Source: an uncultured Bacteroidota bacterium (GTDB lineage: Bacteria; Bacteroidota; Bacteroidia; NS11-12g; UBA955). From it: a stretch of DNA of 9,952 bases. The stretch covers positions 1 to 9,952 of the forward strand of contig CAJBVU010000350.1 of assembly GCA_903959115.1 (NCBI GenBank), written 5' to 3'. The position numbers and the translations under genes were made by a program. The notes beneath the pieces are model-generated. The model was not told the DNA's origin, ran no database searches, and was given only the letters and a program-made list of their open reading frames with translations. This document shows positions 1 to 6,040 of the stretch, piece after piece (the first letter of the stretch is position 1; every line of letters begins with the position of its first letter).

Positions 1-300
1 GGTCCAAGACCGGAAGGCGGTTCAAGGCCAGCCGGTGAAAACCGTGGTCCGCGCCCTGACAACAGAGGTCCAAGACCGGAAGGCGGTCCAAGGCCAGCCG
101 GTGAAAACCGTGGTCCACGCCCTGACAACAGAGGTCCAAGACCGGAAGGCGGTCCAAGGCCTGTAGGTGAAAACCGTGGTCCACGCCCTGACAACAGAGG
201 TCCAAGACCGGAAGGCGGCCCAAGGCCTGTAGGAGAAAATCGTGGTCCTCGACCTGACAATAGAGGTCCAAGGCCGGAAGGGGGTCCTAGACCCGTGAAC
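1..300 (+). repeat. 66-bp in-frame tandem repeat, 4 full copies plus a partial one
   Basis: Copies begin at 1, 67, 133, 199 and 265, each starting ggtccaag. The fifth departs from the unit after about 30 bases. Copies 1 and 2 differ at two positions, 2 and 3 at three, and 3 and 4 at six, all six synonymous. The array may continue leftward beyond the window. It is coding and lacks spacers, so it is a minisatellite-like protein repeat and not a CRISPR array. Confidence 0.93.
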
Positions 301-363
301 GGACCCAAACCGAATACTGATTCAACAAATACAAATACTGGCGATTCGCCAAAATCAGAATAA
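1..363 (+). CDS. C-terminal part of a Pro/Arg/Gly-rich tandem-repeat protein, 5' end outside window
   Basis: Frame 1 is open from the window edge to TAA at 361-363, giving 120 residues of an incomplete protein. About the first 100 are four full copies and one partial copy of a 22-residue unit made of three sub-blocks, GPRPEG, GPRPAGENR and GPRPDNR. Each unit has about five Arg and three acidic residues, so it is basic, proline-rich and almost certainly disordered. The last roughly 20 residues are Asn/Thr/Ser-rich and end in SPKSE. No catalytic domain is visible, so the function cannot be named. Similar basic low-complexity tails occur on some Bacteroidota RNA-binding proteins (DEAD-box helicases, pseudouridine synthases) and on some surface proteins, but nothing here chooses between these. 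Reading of the frame is firm because the 66-bp unit is a multiple of three, changes between copies are mostly synonymous, and a terminator follows the stop. Confidence 0.75.
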   Translation, partial: GPRPEGGSRPAGENRGPRPDNRGPRPEGGPRPAGENRGPRPDNRGPRPEGGPRPVGENRGPRPDNRGPRPEGGPRPVGENRGPRPDNRGPRPEGGPRPVNGPKPNTDSTNTNTGDSPKSE

Positions 364-382
364 CAATAAGAATCAAAATAAC

Positions 383-421
383 AACAAGAGAGGGGCGCCG
401 CAGGCGCCCCTCTCTTGTTTA
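383..421 (+). terminator. Strong hairpin terminator of the repeat-protein gene
   Basis: A perfect 17-bp stem (383-399 with 403-419) closes a 3-nt loop (gca), starts 20 bp after the stop codon and is GC-rich near the loop. A short T run (ttgttt) forms the end of the right arm. The opposite strand is also T-rich beyond the stem, so it could act as a back-up terminator for carB as well. Confidence 0.85.
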
Positions 422-457
422 AAAAATAATTGGGGATTGGTGGCGAGCGCCACCAAT
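421..457 (-). terminator. Probable terminator of carB
   Basis: A 9-bp perfect stem, 436-444 with 449-457 and a 4-nt loop, starts 3 bp beyond the carB stop codon. Reading the minus strand, the stem is followed by cccc and then a T-rich stretch corresponding to the A run at 421-426. The T run does not abut the stem directly, so this is a less canonical intrinsic terminator than the neighbouring one. Confidence 0.6.
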
Positions 458-460
458 GAT

Positions 461-3283
461 TTAATAACTCAAGTACATGCTCTTCTGCTTGTATAATTCG
501 CGGAAGGCTGGATCTTTCAAGTCTTTGATGAACAAAATGCTCTCGCCGGTACTCTTCATTTCGGGACCCAATTCGCGACTTACACCCTGGAATTTGTTGA
601 AGCTAAATACGGGTTGTTTTATCGCATAGCCTGAAGGTCGAGCCGGGATGGTAAAGTCTTTGATCTTGTTTGCGCCCAACATCACCTTTGTTGCCATATT
701 CACATAAGGATAATCGTAAGCCTTACAAATGAAAGGCACAGTTCTAGACGCCCTTGGATTGGCTTCAATCACATATACTTTTTCATCTTTGATTGCAAAC
801 TGTATGTTCATCAATCCACGAATATTTAATGCATGGGCCAATTTTTCCGTGTATTCGATCATCAGGTTTTGCACTTTTTCACTCAGCGCAAACGGAGGAA
901 GCACAGCACTTGAATCTCCAGAGTGAATACCAGCGGGTTCGATGTGTTCCATCATTCCCAATATGTGAACGTCTTCGCCATCGCAAATACTATCGCTTTC
1001 GGCTTCTTCCGCACGATCTAAGAAGTGATCAATCAACACCCTGTTTCCCGGCAAATCGCCAAGCAATTTAACAACCGCCTTTTCCAAGTCTTCGTCGTTG
1101 ATTACAATCACCATCCCCTGTCCGCCCAATACATAGCTTGGACGAACCAACACAGGATAACCCACTTGATTTGCAATCACGATTGCCTCTTCCGCATCCA
1201 GGGCCACACCGAACTTTGGATATGGAATATCTAACTGGGCCAGCATTTCACTGAAGCGACCGCGATCTTCGGCGATGTCCATGTTATCGTAGCTGGTACC
1301 AATGATTTTAATGCCTTTTTCTTGGAGTTTTTCGGCCAATTTCAATGCAGTTTGTCCGCCCAACTGAACGATAACGCCTTCGGGTTTCTCGTGTTGAATC
1401 AACTCCCACAAATGCTCCCAATAAACGGGCTCAAAGTAGAGTTTATCTGCCATATCAAAATCGGTACTTACCGTTTCGGGGTTACAATTGATCATAATGG
1501 CTTCATAACCGGCTTCGCGAGCGGCCATGATTCCGTGAACACAACTGTAATCAAATTCGATACCCTGTCCGATGCGATTTGGACCGCTACCCAGCACGAA
1601 GATTTTTTTCTTATCGCTGACGATGCTTTCGTTTTCGCCATCGAAGGTTGAATAGAAGTAATTGGTAGGACTTGGGAATTCTGCGCTACAGGTATCAACC
1701 ATTTTATATACGCGGCGAATGCCGAGGCTATAACGTTTTTCACATACTTGGTCAGCAGTAGTATTACCACCCATCAACCAAGAAATCTGCTCATCGCTAT
1801 ATCCTTTTTCTTTTGCGATTTTCAATAATGCCGCAGGAACATTATCGATATTATATCTTCTGATTTCCGTTTCGGTTTTTACCAAATCGGCGATTTGCTC
1901 TAGGAACCAGCGGTCTACGCGGGTAATTTTTTGCACGCTGCTAATGGGAACGCCCAATGCCAATGCATCTTTGATCTGGAAAACTCGGTTCCAGCTGGCA
2001 TACTCCATACCGTGAACCAATTCTTCTAGGTTGCGACTCACTTTATTGCCGTCAGCACCGAGGCCGTGACGGGAAATCTCGAGACTCTGACAAGCTTTTT
2101 GGAGTGCTTCTTGGAAGCTTCTTCCGATGGCCATGACTTCACCAACCGACTTCATTTGGAAGCCCAGTCGGGTATCAGCCCCATGGAATTTATCGAAGTT
2201 GAAACGAGGAATTTTAACGATTACGTAATCCAAGGCAGGCTCAAAGAAGGCGCTGGTTGTCTTGGTAACGGGGTTCTTGAGTTCGTCTAAGTAAAAACCG
2301 ATGGCCAATTTGGCTGCGATTTTCGCAATGGGATAACCGGTTGCTTTGGATGCCAACGCGGAACTTCTACTTACCCTGGGGTTGATTTCGATGGCAATGA
2401 TCTCTTCATCCACAGGGTTCACGCTAAATTGCACGTTACAACCGCCGGCGAAAACACCCATACTGCGCATCATCTTGAAAGCCATATCGCGCATTCTTTG
2501 GAAGGCAGTATCGCTCAATGTCATTGCAGGTGCCACGGTAATTGAATCCCCGGTGTGAATTCCCATTGGGTCGAAGTTTTCGATGGTACAGATTACAGCG
2601 ATGTCGTCTTTGCTATCGCGCAACAACTCAAACTCGTACTCTTTCCAACCCAATACGGCTTGTTCCACCAATACTTCGTGCACTGGGCTGCACTCAAGGC
2701 CATATTGTAAGGCACGATCGAATTCTTCTTTTTTATAGACGATGGCACCGCCGGTTCCACCTAGTGTGTAGCTAGGACGGATTACCAAAGGAAAGCCGAT
2801 TCGTTGTGCAATTTCTTTGCCTTCTAGGAAGCTATTTGCAATCTGACTTTTTGCAACGCCTACGCCCAGTTCAACCATTAACTGACGGAATTTCTCGCGA
2901 TCTTCCATTTTGTCGATGGCGACAATATTTACTCCAATAATTTTGCAATTGTATTTTTCCCAAATGCCAAGTTCGTCACATTCTTTGGCCAAGTTCAAAG
3001 CAGTTTGTCCGCCCATGGTTGGCAAAACCGCATCGATATCTTGCTCTTGAAGAATTTTTTCAATGCTTTCAGGAGTCAGAGGTAGTAGATAAACATGATC
3101 CGCATTCATTTTATCGGTCATGATGGTCGCTGGGTTGCTATTGATTAGCGACACTTTGATGCCTTCTTCGCGAATACTTCTAGCGGCTTGAGTTCCTGAA
3201 TAATCGAATTCGCAAGCTTGTCCGATGATGATCGGGCCACTGCCGATGATGAGTACGTGTTTTAGAGATAGGTCCTTTGGCAT
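461..3283 (-). CDS. carB: Carbamoyl-phosphate synthase large subunit, short form without allosteric domain
   Basis: Makes carbamoyl phosphate from bicarbonate, two ATP and ammonia channelled from the glutaminase subunit CarA; the product feeds pyrimidine and arginine synthesis in the cytoplasm. The duplicated synthetase is plain: the first half opens with LIIGSGPIIIGQ (11-22) and has RPSYTLGGTGG (169-179) and EINPRVSRSSA (299-309). The second half opens with VLGSGPNRIGQG (563-574) and has RPSYVLGGQG (714-723) and EANPRASRT (840-848). The oligomerisation region lies between, about 400-555. The protein is 940 residues against 1073 in E. coli and stops just after the GPEMKSTGE segment (906-914). 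The C-terminal MGS-like domain, which binds UMP, IMP and ornithine in E. coli, is therefore absent. Short CarB proteins of this length are usual in Bacteroidota to my knowledge. ATG at 3283 is chosen because the conserved N-terminus begins at once. carA is not adjacent. The prenyltransferase gene lies 88 bp upstream on the same strand. Confidence 0.97.
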   Translation of the reverse strand: MPKDLSLKHVLIIGSGPIIIGQACEFDYSGTQAARSIREEGIKVSLINSNPATIMTDKMNADHVYLLPLTPESIEKILQEQDIDAVLPTMGGQTALNLAKECDELGIWEKYNCKIIGVNIVAIDKMEDREKFRQLMVELGVGVAKSQIANSFLEGKEIAQRIGFPLVIRPSYTLGGTGGAIVYKKEEFDRALQYGLECSPVHEVLVEQAVLGWKEYEFELLRDSKDDIAVICTIENFDPMGIHTGDSITVAPAMTLSDTAFQRMRDMAFKMMRSMGVFAGGCNVQFSVNPVDEEIIAIEINPRVSRSSALASKATGYPIAKIAAKLAIGFYLDELKNPVTKTTSAFFEPALDYVIVKIPRFNFDKFHGADTRLGFQMKSVGEVMAIGRSFQEALQKACQSLEISRHGLGADGNKVSRNLEELVHGMEYASWNRVFQIKDALALGVPISSVQKITRVDRWFLEQIADLVKTETEIRRYNIDNVPAALLKIAKEKGYSDEQISWLMGGNTTADQVCEKRYSLGIRRVYKMVDTCSAEFPSPTNYFYSTFDGENESIVSDKKKIFVLGSGPNRIGQGIEFDYSCVHGIMAAREAGYEAIMINCNPETVSTDFDMADKLYFEPVYWEHLWELIQHEKPEGVIVQLGGQTALKLAEKLQEKGIKIIGTSYDNMDIAEDRGRFSEMLAQLDIPYPKFGVALDAEEAIVIANQVGYPVLVRPSYVLGGQGMVIVINDEDLEKAVVKLLGDLPGNRVLIDHFLDRAEEAESDSICDGEDVHILGMMEHIEPAGIHSGDSSAVLPPFALSEKVQNLMIEYTEKLAHALNIRGLMNIQFAIKDEKVYVIEANPRASRTVPFICKAYDYPYVNMATKVMLGANKIKDFTIPARPSGYAIKQPVFSFNKFQGVSRELGPEMKSTGESILFIKDLKDPAFRELYKQKSMYLSY

Positions 3284-3299
3284 GATTCCAAAAATTTAG

Positions 3300-3307
3300 C
3301 AAATTTA
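3300..3307 (-). promoter_or_regulatory. Possible -7 box for carB
   Basis: On the minus strand this reads TAAATTTG, an exact match to the Bacteroidota -7 consensus TAnnTTTG, ending 16 nt before the carB ATG. No TTG-type -33 element is visible at the usual 17-23 bp upstream and the region is AT-rich, so this rests on one short motif. Confidence 0.35.
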
Positions 3308-3317
3308 GGGCATCACG

Positions 3318-3344
3318 CGTGGATTTGGGGCTTAATTATCCACG
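3318..3344. promoter_or_regulatory. Inverted repeat between the prenyltransferase gene and carB
   Basis: Arms cgtggat (3318-3324) and atccacg (3338-3344) are perfect 7-bp inverted copies with a 13-bp centre. They sit just upstream of the possible carB -7 box. No T run follows on the minus strand, so it does not look like a terminator. It could be a regulator-binding site or chance. Confidence 0.25.
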
Positions 3345-3371
3345 ATTTCTAAAAATTTTTGGGGAGCAGAT

Positions 3372-4424
3372 TTACATCAACAAAAGGGGCAGCATCGCAT
3401 ATTCAAGAAAGAACAACCCCCAGTAGAACATGTAAAAGCGTTTCACGGAAGTGGGATTTTGCAGGTCGACCTTTAACGCGTGCCCAACAAATAGCAGAAG
3501 CACAATGATATGGGCAATTTTGGCAGCCATGGTTGGCATTTGCCAGGCCATTAAGAGATAGGCGCCGCTTACGAGAATTACGCCGGATTTAAATGCAGAG
3601 GATTTGCTCCAAACAACGGCGAGGGTTTTAAAACCAAATTTCTCATCGCCAAGGGTATCGGGGATGTCTTTAAACCAGGCAATTCCTAAGCTAAATGCGG
3701 TGACAAAAATTACCAATGGAACAAGCCATGTCATTGTGATCAGCGGCCAGCCATATAACACGGTGGCAAAGTGAATGGCGATACCGGCATTGATTAACGG
3801 GCCTCTCACAATGGCAATGGCGCTGGCGGCCCAGATGTGATATCTTTTAAATTGGATGGGTGGCAAGGAATAGAGTGCGCCAATGAGGGCGATGGAAGTG
3901 ATTAGGCAGCCAAGAAAGGGTTGGATGAACCAAGCGGTTATTACGGAGAGGACGCCCGAGGTGTAAACGATGATTTTGCCGTTTCGCATCGACAGTTCAC
4001 CGGAGGCTAGGGGTAAATTGGGTTTGTTAATTTTGTCGAGTTCTACATCTACAATTTGGTTTAACCCTGTGATGAAGATGTTGCAGAGTAGGCAGGCGAA
4101 TAAGGTGGGGAAGAAAAGCGCCGCGAAGGTGTTGATTTTGTTGGTGAGTACCGGAATGAATCCAACGATTGCGGATTTATAGGCGGGTATTTTTGGCTTT
4201 AACGCATTTAGACTCGGAACCAGCGCATAAGCCGATTCGGAGATATTATTCGTTTCTATTGTTGCTGAATCGCTGGAGAAATCACTGAGAGTAAAAGCAT
4301 TGGGTGAAACTTCATGTATTGGGGGTGGTGTACAATAAATCACCAAAATGAGCAAGGAAAGGATGCTGATGGTTGAACCGATAAGGGTGTGGGGTCGGGA
4401 AAATCGCCAAAGCACGGAAAGCAT
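3372..4424 (-). CDS. UbiA-family prenyltransferase, homogentisate phytyltransferase-like
   Basis: An integral membrane enzyme expected to transfer a prenyl chain from a diphosphate donor to an acceptor. From ATG 4424 it has 350 residues. RPHTLIGS (10-17) starts the first helix. The first Asp motif is NQIVDVELDKINKP (122-135) followed by LPLASGE; the second is KDIPDTLGD (252-260). LYSLPPIQFKRY (184-195) is the family's mid-protein signature. The NQ, LPLASGE and KDIPD wording resembles plant and cyanobacterial homogentisate phytyltransferases more than MenA, UbiA or the ether-lipid enzyme DGGGPS, but the real acceptor and donor are unknown. About 110 residues separate RPHT from GLNQ, versus nearer 57 in the plant enzymes as I recall them, so there is an extra Ser/Thr/Asn-rich loop of about 50 residues after helix 1. 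A TTG at 4430 would add two residues. ATG is preferred because that TTG lies inside a possible -7 box. Confidence 0.85.
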   Translation of the reverse strand: MLSVLWRFSRPHTLIGSTISILSLLILVIYCTPPPIHEVSPNAFTLSDFSSDSATIETNNISESAYALVPSLNALKPKIPAYKSAIVGFIPVLTNKINTFAALFFPTLFACLLCNIFITGLNQIVDVELDKINKPNLPLASGELSMRNGKIIVYTSGVLSVITAWFIQPFLGCLITSIALIGALYSLPPIQFKRYHIWAASAIAIVRGPLINAGIAIHFATVLYGWPLITMTWLVPLVIFVTAFSLGIAWFKDIPDTLGDEKFGFKTLAVVWSKSSAFKSGVILVSGAYLLMAWQMPTMAAKIAHIIVLLLFVGHALKVDLQNPTSVKRFYMFYWGLFFLEYAMLPLLLM

Positions 4425-4427
4425 GCC

Positions 4428-4435
4428 CAAAGTAA
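4428..4435 (-). promoter_or_regulatory. Possible -7 box for the prenyltransferase gene
   Basis: The minus strand reads TTACTTTG, seven of eight matches to TAnnTTTG, ending 3 nt before the ATG at 4424. It contains the alternative TTG start codon. The 45-bp gap to the divergent gene must hold initiation signals for both directions unless they lie within coding sequence. No -33 element was identified. Confidence 0.3.
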
Positions 4436-4457
4436 CAACGAAACAAAGGAAATAGTG

Positions 4458-4465
4458 TTTATTTG
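4458..4465 (+). promoter_or_regulatory. Possible -7 box for the DUF92-rsmI-lnt unit
   Basis: TTTATTTG matches TAnnTTTG at seven of eight positions and ends 4 nt before the DUF92 start codon. This is the same geometry as the better match at 7946-7953. The sequence is AT-rich, so chance matching is a real possibility. Confidence 0.3.
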
Positions 4466-4469
4466 ATGC

Positions 4470-5306
4470 ATGGAAATAATTATTGAGATTTTAATGCAAT
4501 TGTTACTTCCCATAATCATTGAAGTGGGCTTGGTGAAATGGAGGTGGTTAAGTGTATCCGGAGCGATTGCAGCCGGTTTTTTGGCTTTTGTTGTCTTGTT
4601 TTTAGCCAAATGGTCGATTTTTCCCTTAATTACATTTTTGGTCTTAGGTTCGCTGGCGGGAAAAATTCGAGCGAATGCCAAAGACGGCGGCGATGCAAAG
4701 CAGGGTTTGGCTAGGGACCACTGGCAAGTGTTGGCAAATGGTGGCATTTTTATGCTTTTGGCGATGTTGGCTTTTTTGAATGACTCGGGTTGGCTGGAAT
4801 CTATTTTGGGCATTCATACGGAGGTTTTACGTTTTAGTGAAACTTGTCATTTGTTGGCAATCATTTCCTTGGCCGTGAGTTGCGCCGATACGTTGAGCAG
4901 CGATTTTGGAAGGGTTTGGGGTGGAAGTCCCCGAAACATAATCACGGGAAAGCGGATGTTAAAAGGAGTTTCCGGCGGTGTTTCGGGAGCGGGTTTTGTA
5001 GGGGCATTATTGGGCGGTGTGTCGATTGCGATCTTTGTTTTATGGAGCGAATTTTCATTGGTGGGCAGTTCCACTTCTCTGTTTTGGATAGTTGTAGTCT
5101 TTGGATTTATGGGTTCGGTCTTGGATAGTGTGTTGGGCGTTCTCTTTCAAGCGAAATACATGGACGAATCAGGCCATTTGGTGGATTCTTCGGAAGGTGG
5201 GACCAGGACATTGGGAAAAGGATATCGTTGGGTAACCAATGATGTTGTGAATGCTGTTACTGGGATATTGATGTTGGTTGTGGCTGTTATGTATCTTTGT
5301 TGGTAG
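4470..5306 (+). CDS. DUF92/TMEM19 family membrane protein, VTE6 (phytyl-phosphate kinase)-like
   Basis: A 278-residue polytopic membrane protein with hydrophobic segments at about 4-20, 28-62, 91-103, 125-138, 168-192, 203-225 and 260-277. Family signatures in order are ANGG (89-92), CADTLSSDFG (138-147), KGVSGGVSGAG (165-175), GSVLDSVLG (215-223) and WVTNDVVN (254-261). DUF92 includes human TMEM19 and plant VTE6, which phosphorylates phytyl phosphate to phytyl diphosphate. No bacterial member from this phylum has a function I can vouch for, so kinase activity is inference. The divergent neighbour encodes an enzyme resembling the phytyltransferase that uses the VTE6 product in plants, which fits a prenyl-diphosphate salvage role. 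The start ATG at 4470 gives a short N-terminus followed directly by the first helix. rsmI follows after 3 bp, so the two are probably translated from one transcript. Confidence 0.85.
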   Translation: MEIIIEILMQLLLPIIIEVGLVKWRWLSVSGAIAAGFLAFVVLFLAKWSIFPLITFLVLGSLAGKIRANAKDGGDAKQGLARDHWQVLANGGIFMLLAMLAFLNDSGWLESILGIHTEVLRFSETCHLLAIISLAVSCADTLSSDFGRVWGGSPRNIITGKRMLKGVSGGVSGAGFVGALLGGVSIAIFVLWSEFSLVGSSTSLFWIVVVFGFMGSVLDSVLGVLFQAKYMDESGHLVDSSEGGTRTLGKGYRWVTNDVVNAVTGILMLVVAVMYLCW

Positions 5307-5309
5307 AAG

Positions 5310-6023
5310 ATGGAAGGCAAATTATATTTAGTACCAACGCCCATTGGCAATCTTGGCGATATGACATATCGGGCGGTGGAGATACTGAAATCTGTAGATA
5401 AGGTTTTGGCGGAAGACACGCGGACGTCGCGGGTGCTATTAAATCACTACGAAATCAACACCCGTTTGGAGAGCTTTCACCAGCACAATGAACACGGGAA
5501 ATTGCAGCATGTAATTACCGAGTTGAAGGCGGGGGCACAAATTGCGCAGATTAGCGATGCGGGGACGCCGGGTATCTCCGATCCGGGATTTCTATTGGCC
5601 AGGGCATGTCAGAAAGAAGGTATTTCAATAGAGGTTTTGCCTGGCGCAACGGCTTTTGTACCGGCCTTGGTAAAAAGTGGTTTTGCTTTGCATCAGTTTC
5701 GCTTTGAGGGATTTTTACCACAGAAAAAGGGACGTCAAACGCGCATTTTAGCACTCGCGGCAAATCCAGACACCACTTGTTTTTATGAGAGCCCGCATAA
5801 AATTTTAAAAACACTTACGCAATTAGAAGAAGCTTGCGCTGAGCATCGCAGAATTAGTGTTTCAAGGGAGATTAGTAAGAAATTTGAGCAGACGGTTAAT
5901 GGGACCATTAAAGAAGTGTTAAATCATTTCAAATCGCATCCGCCTAAGGGTGAATTTGTGGTAGTTTTGGAAGGTGTTAATGCCAAAGAGGGCGATGATC
6001 TATTGGCTTTGAACGACGATTAA
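5310..6023 (+). CDS. rsmI: 16S rRNA (cytidine-1402 2'-O)-methyltransferase RsmI
   Basis: Methylates the ribose of C1402 in the ribosomal P site of 16S rRNA using S-adenosylmethionine, which helps start-codon fidelity together with RsmH. The protein has 237 residues and a tetrapyrrole-methylase fold. Recognisable motifs are PTPIGNLGD (9-17), AEDTR (34-38), SDAGTPGISDPG (82-93), LPGATA (110-115), FEGFLP (132-137) and FYESPHK (158-164). It is shorter than the E. coli protein (about 286 residues) because it ends soon after the catalytic fold at GEFVVVLEG plus a short acidic tail, so the extra C-terminal domain is missing. ATG at 5310 follows the DUF92 stop by 3 bp and places the conserved motif at the usual distance from the N-terminus. 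lnt follows 17 bp downstream, consistent with one operon. Confidence 0.97.
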   Translation: MEGKLYLVPTPIGNLGDMTYRAVEILKSVDKVLAEDTRTSRVLLNHYEINTRLESFHQHNEHGKLQHVITELKAGAQIAQISDAGTPGISDPGFLLARACQKEGISIEVLPGATAFVPALVKSGFALHQFRFEGFLPQKKGRQTRILALAANPDTTCFYESPHKILKTLTQLEEACAEHRRISVSREISKKFEQTVNGTIKEVLNHFKSHPPKGEFVVVLEGVNAKEGDDLLALNDD

Positions 6024-6040
6024 AAACTCAATAATTTGAT

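Noticed and set aside
1..300. Regular direct repeats that could suggest a CRISPR array or integron-like cassette repeats
   Set aside because: The repeats abut without unique spacers, have a 66-bp period that keeps the reading frame, and differ mainly by synonymous changes, so they are a coding repeat.
1322..1651. 109-codon plus-strand open frame inside carB
   Set aside because: It is antisense to well-conserved CarB sequence with no domain or start signal of its own; the other plus-strand frames in 729-2775 are rejected for the same reason.
4425..4430. TTG at 4430 as start of the prenyltransferase
   Set aside because: It adds only two residues before an ATG and falls within a possible -7 promoter box; the ATG at 4424 is the simpler choice, though it is not proven.
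4425..4469. Riboswitch or larger regulatory RNA in the divergent gap
   Set aside because: The 45-bp gap is too short and no stable hairpin was seen.
4340..4813. 157-codon minus-strand open frame across the divergent gap
   Set aside because: It overlaps both the prenyltransferase start and the DUF92 gene out of frame, has no recognisable domain, and the overlapped genes carry clear family motifs.
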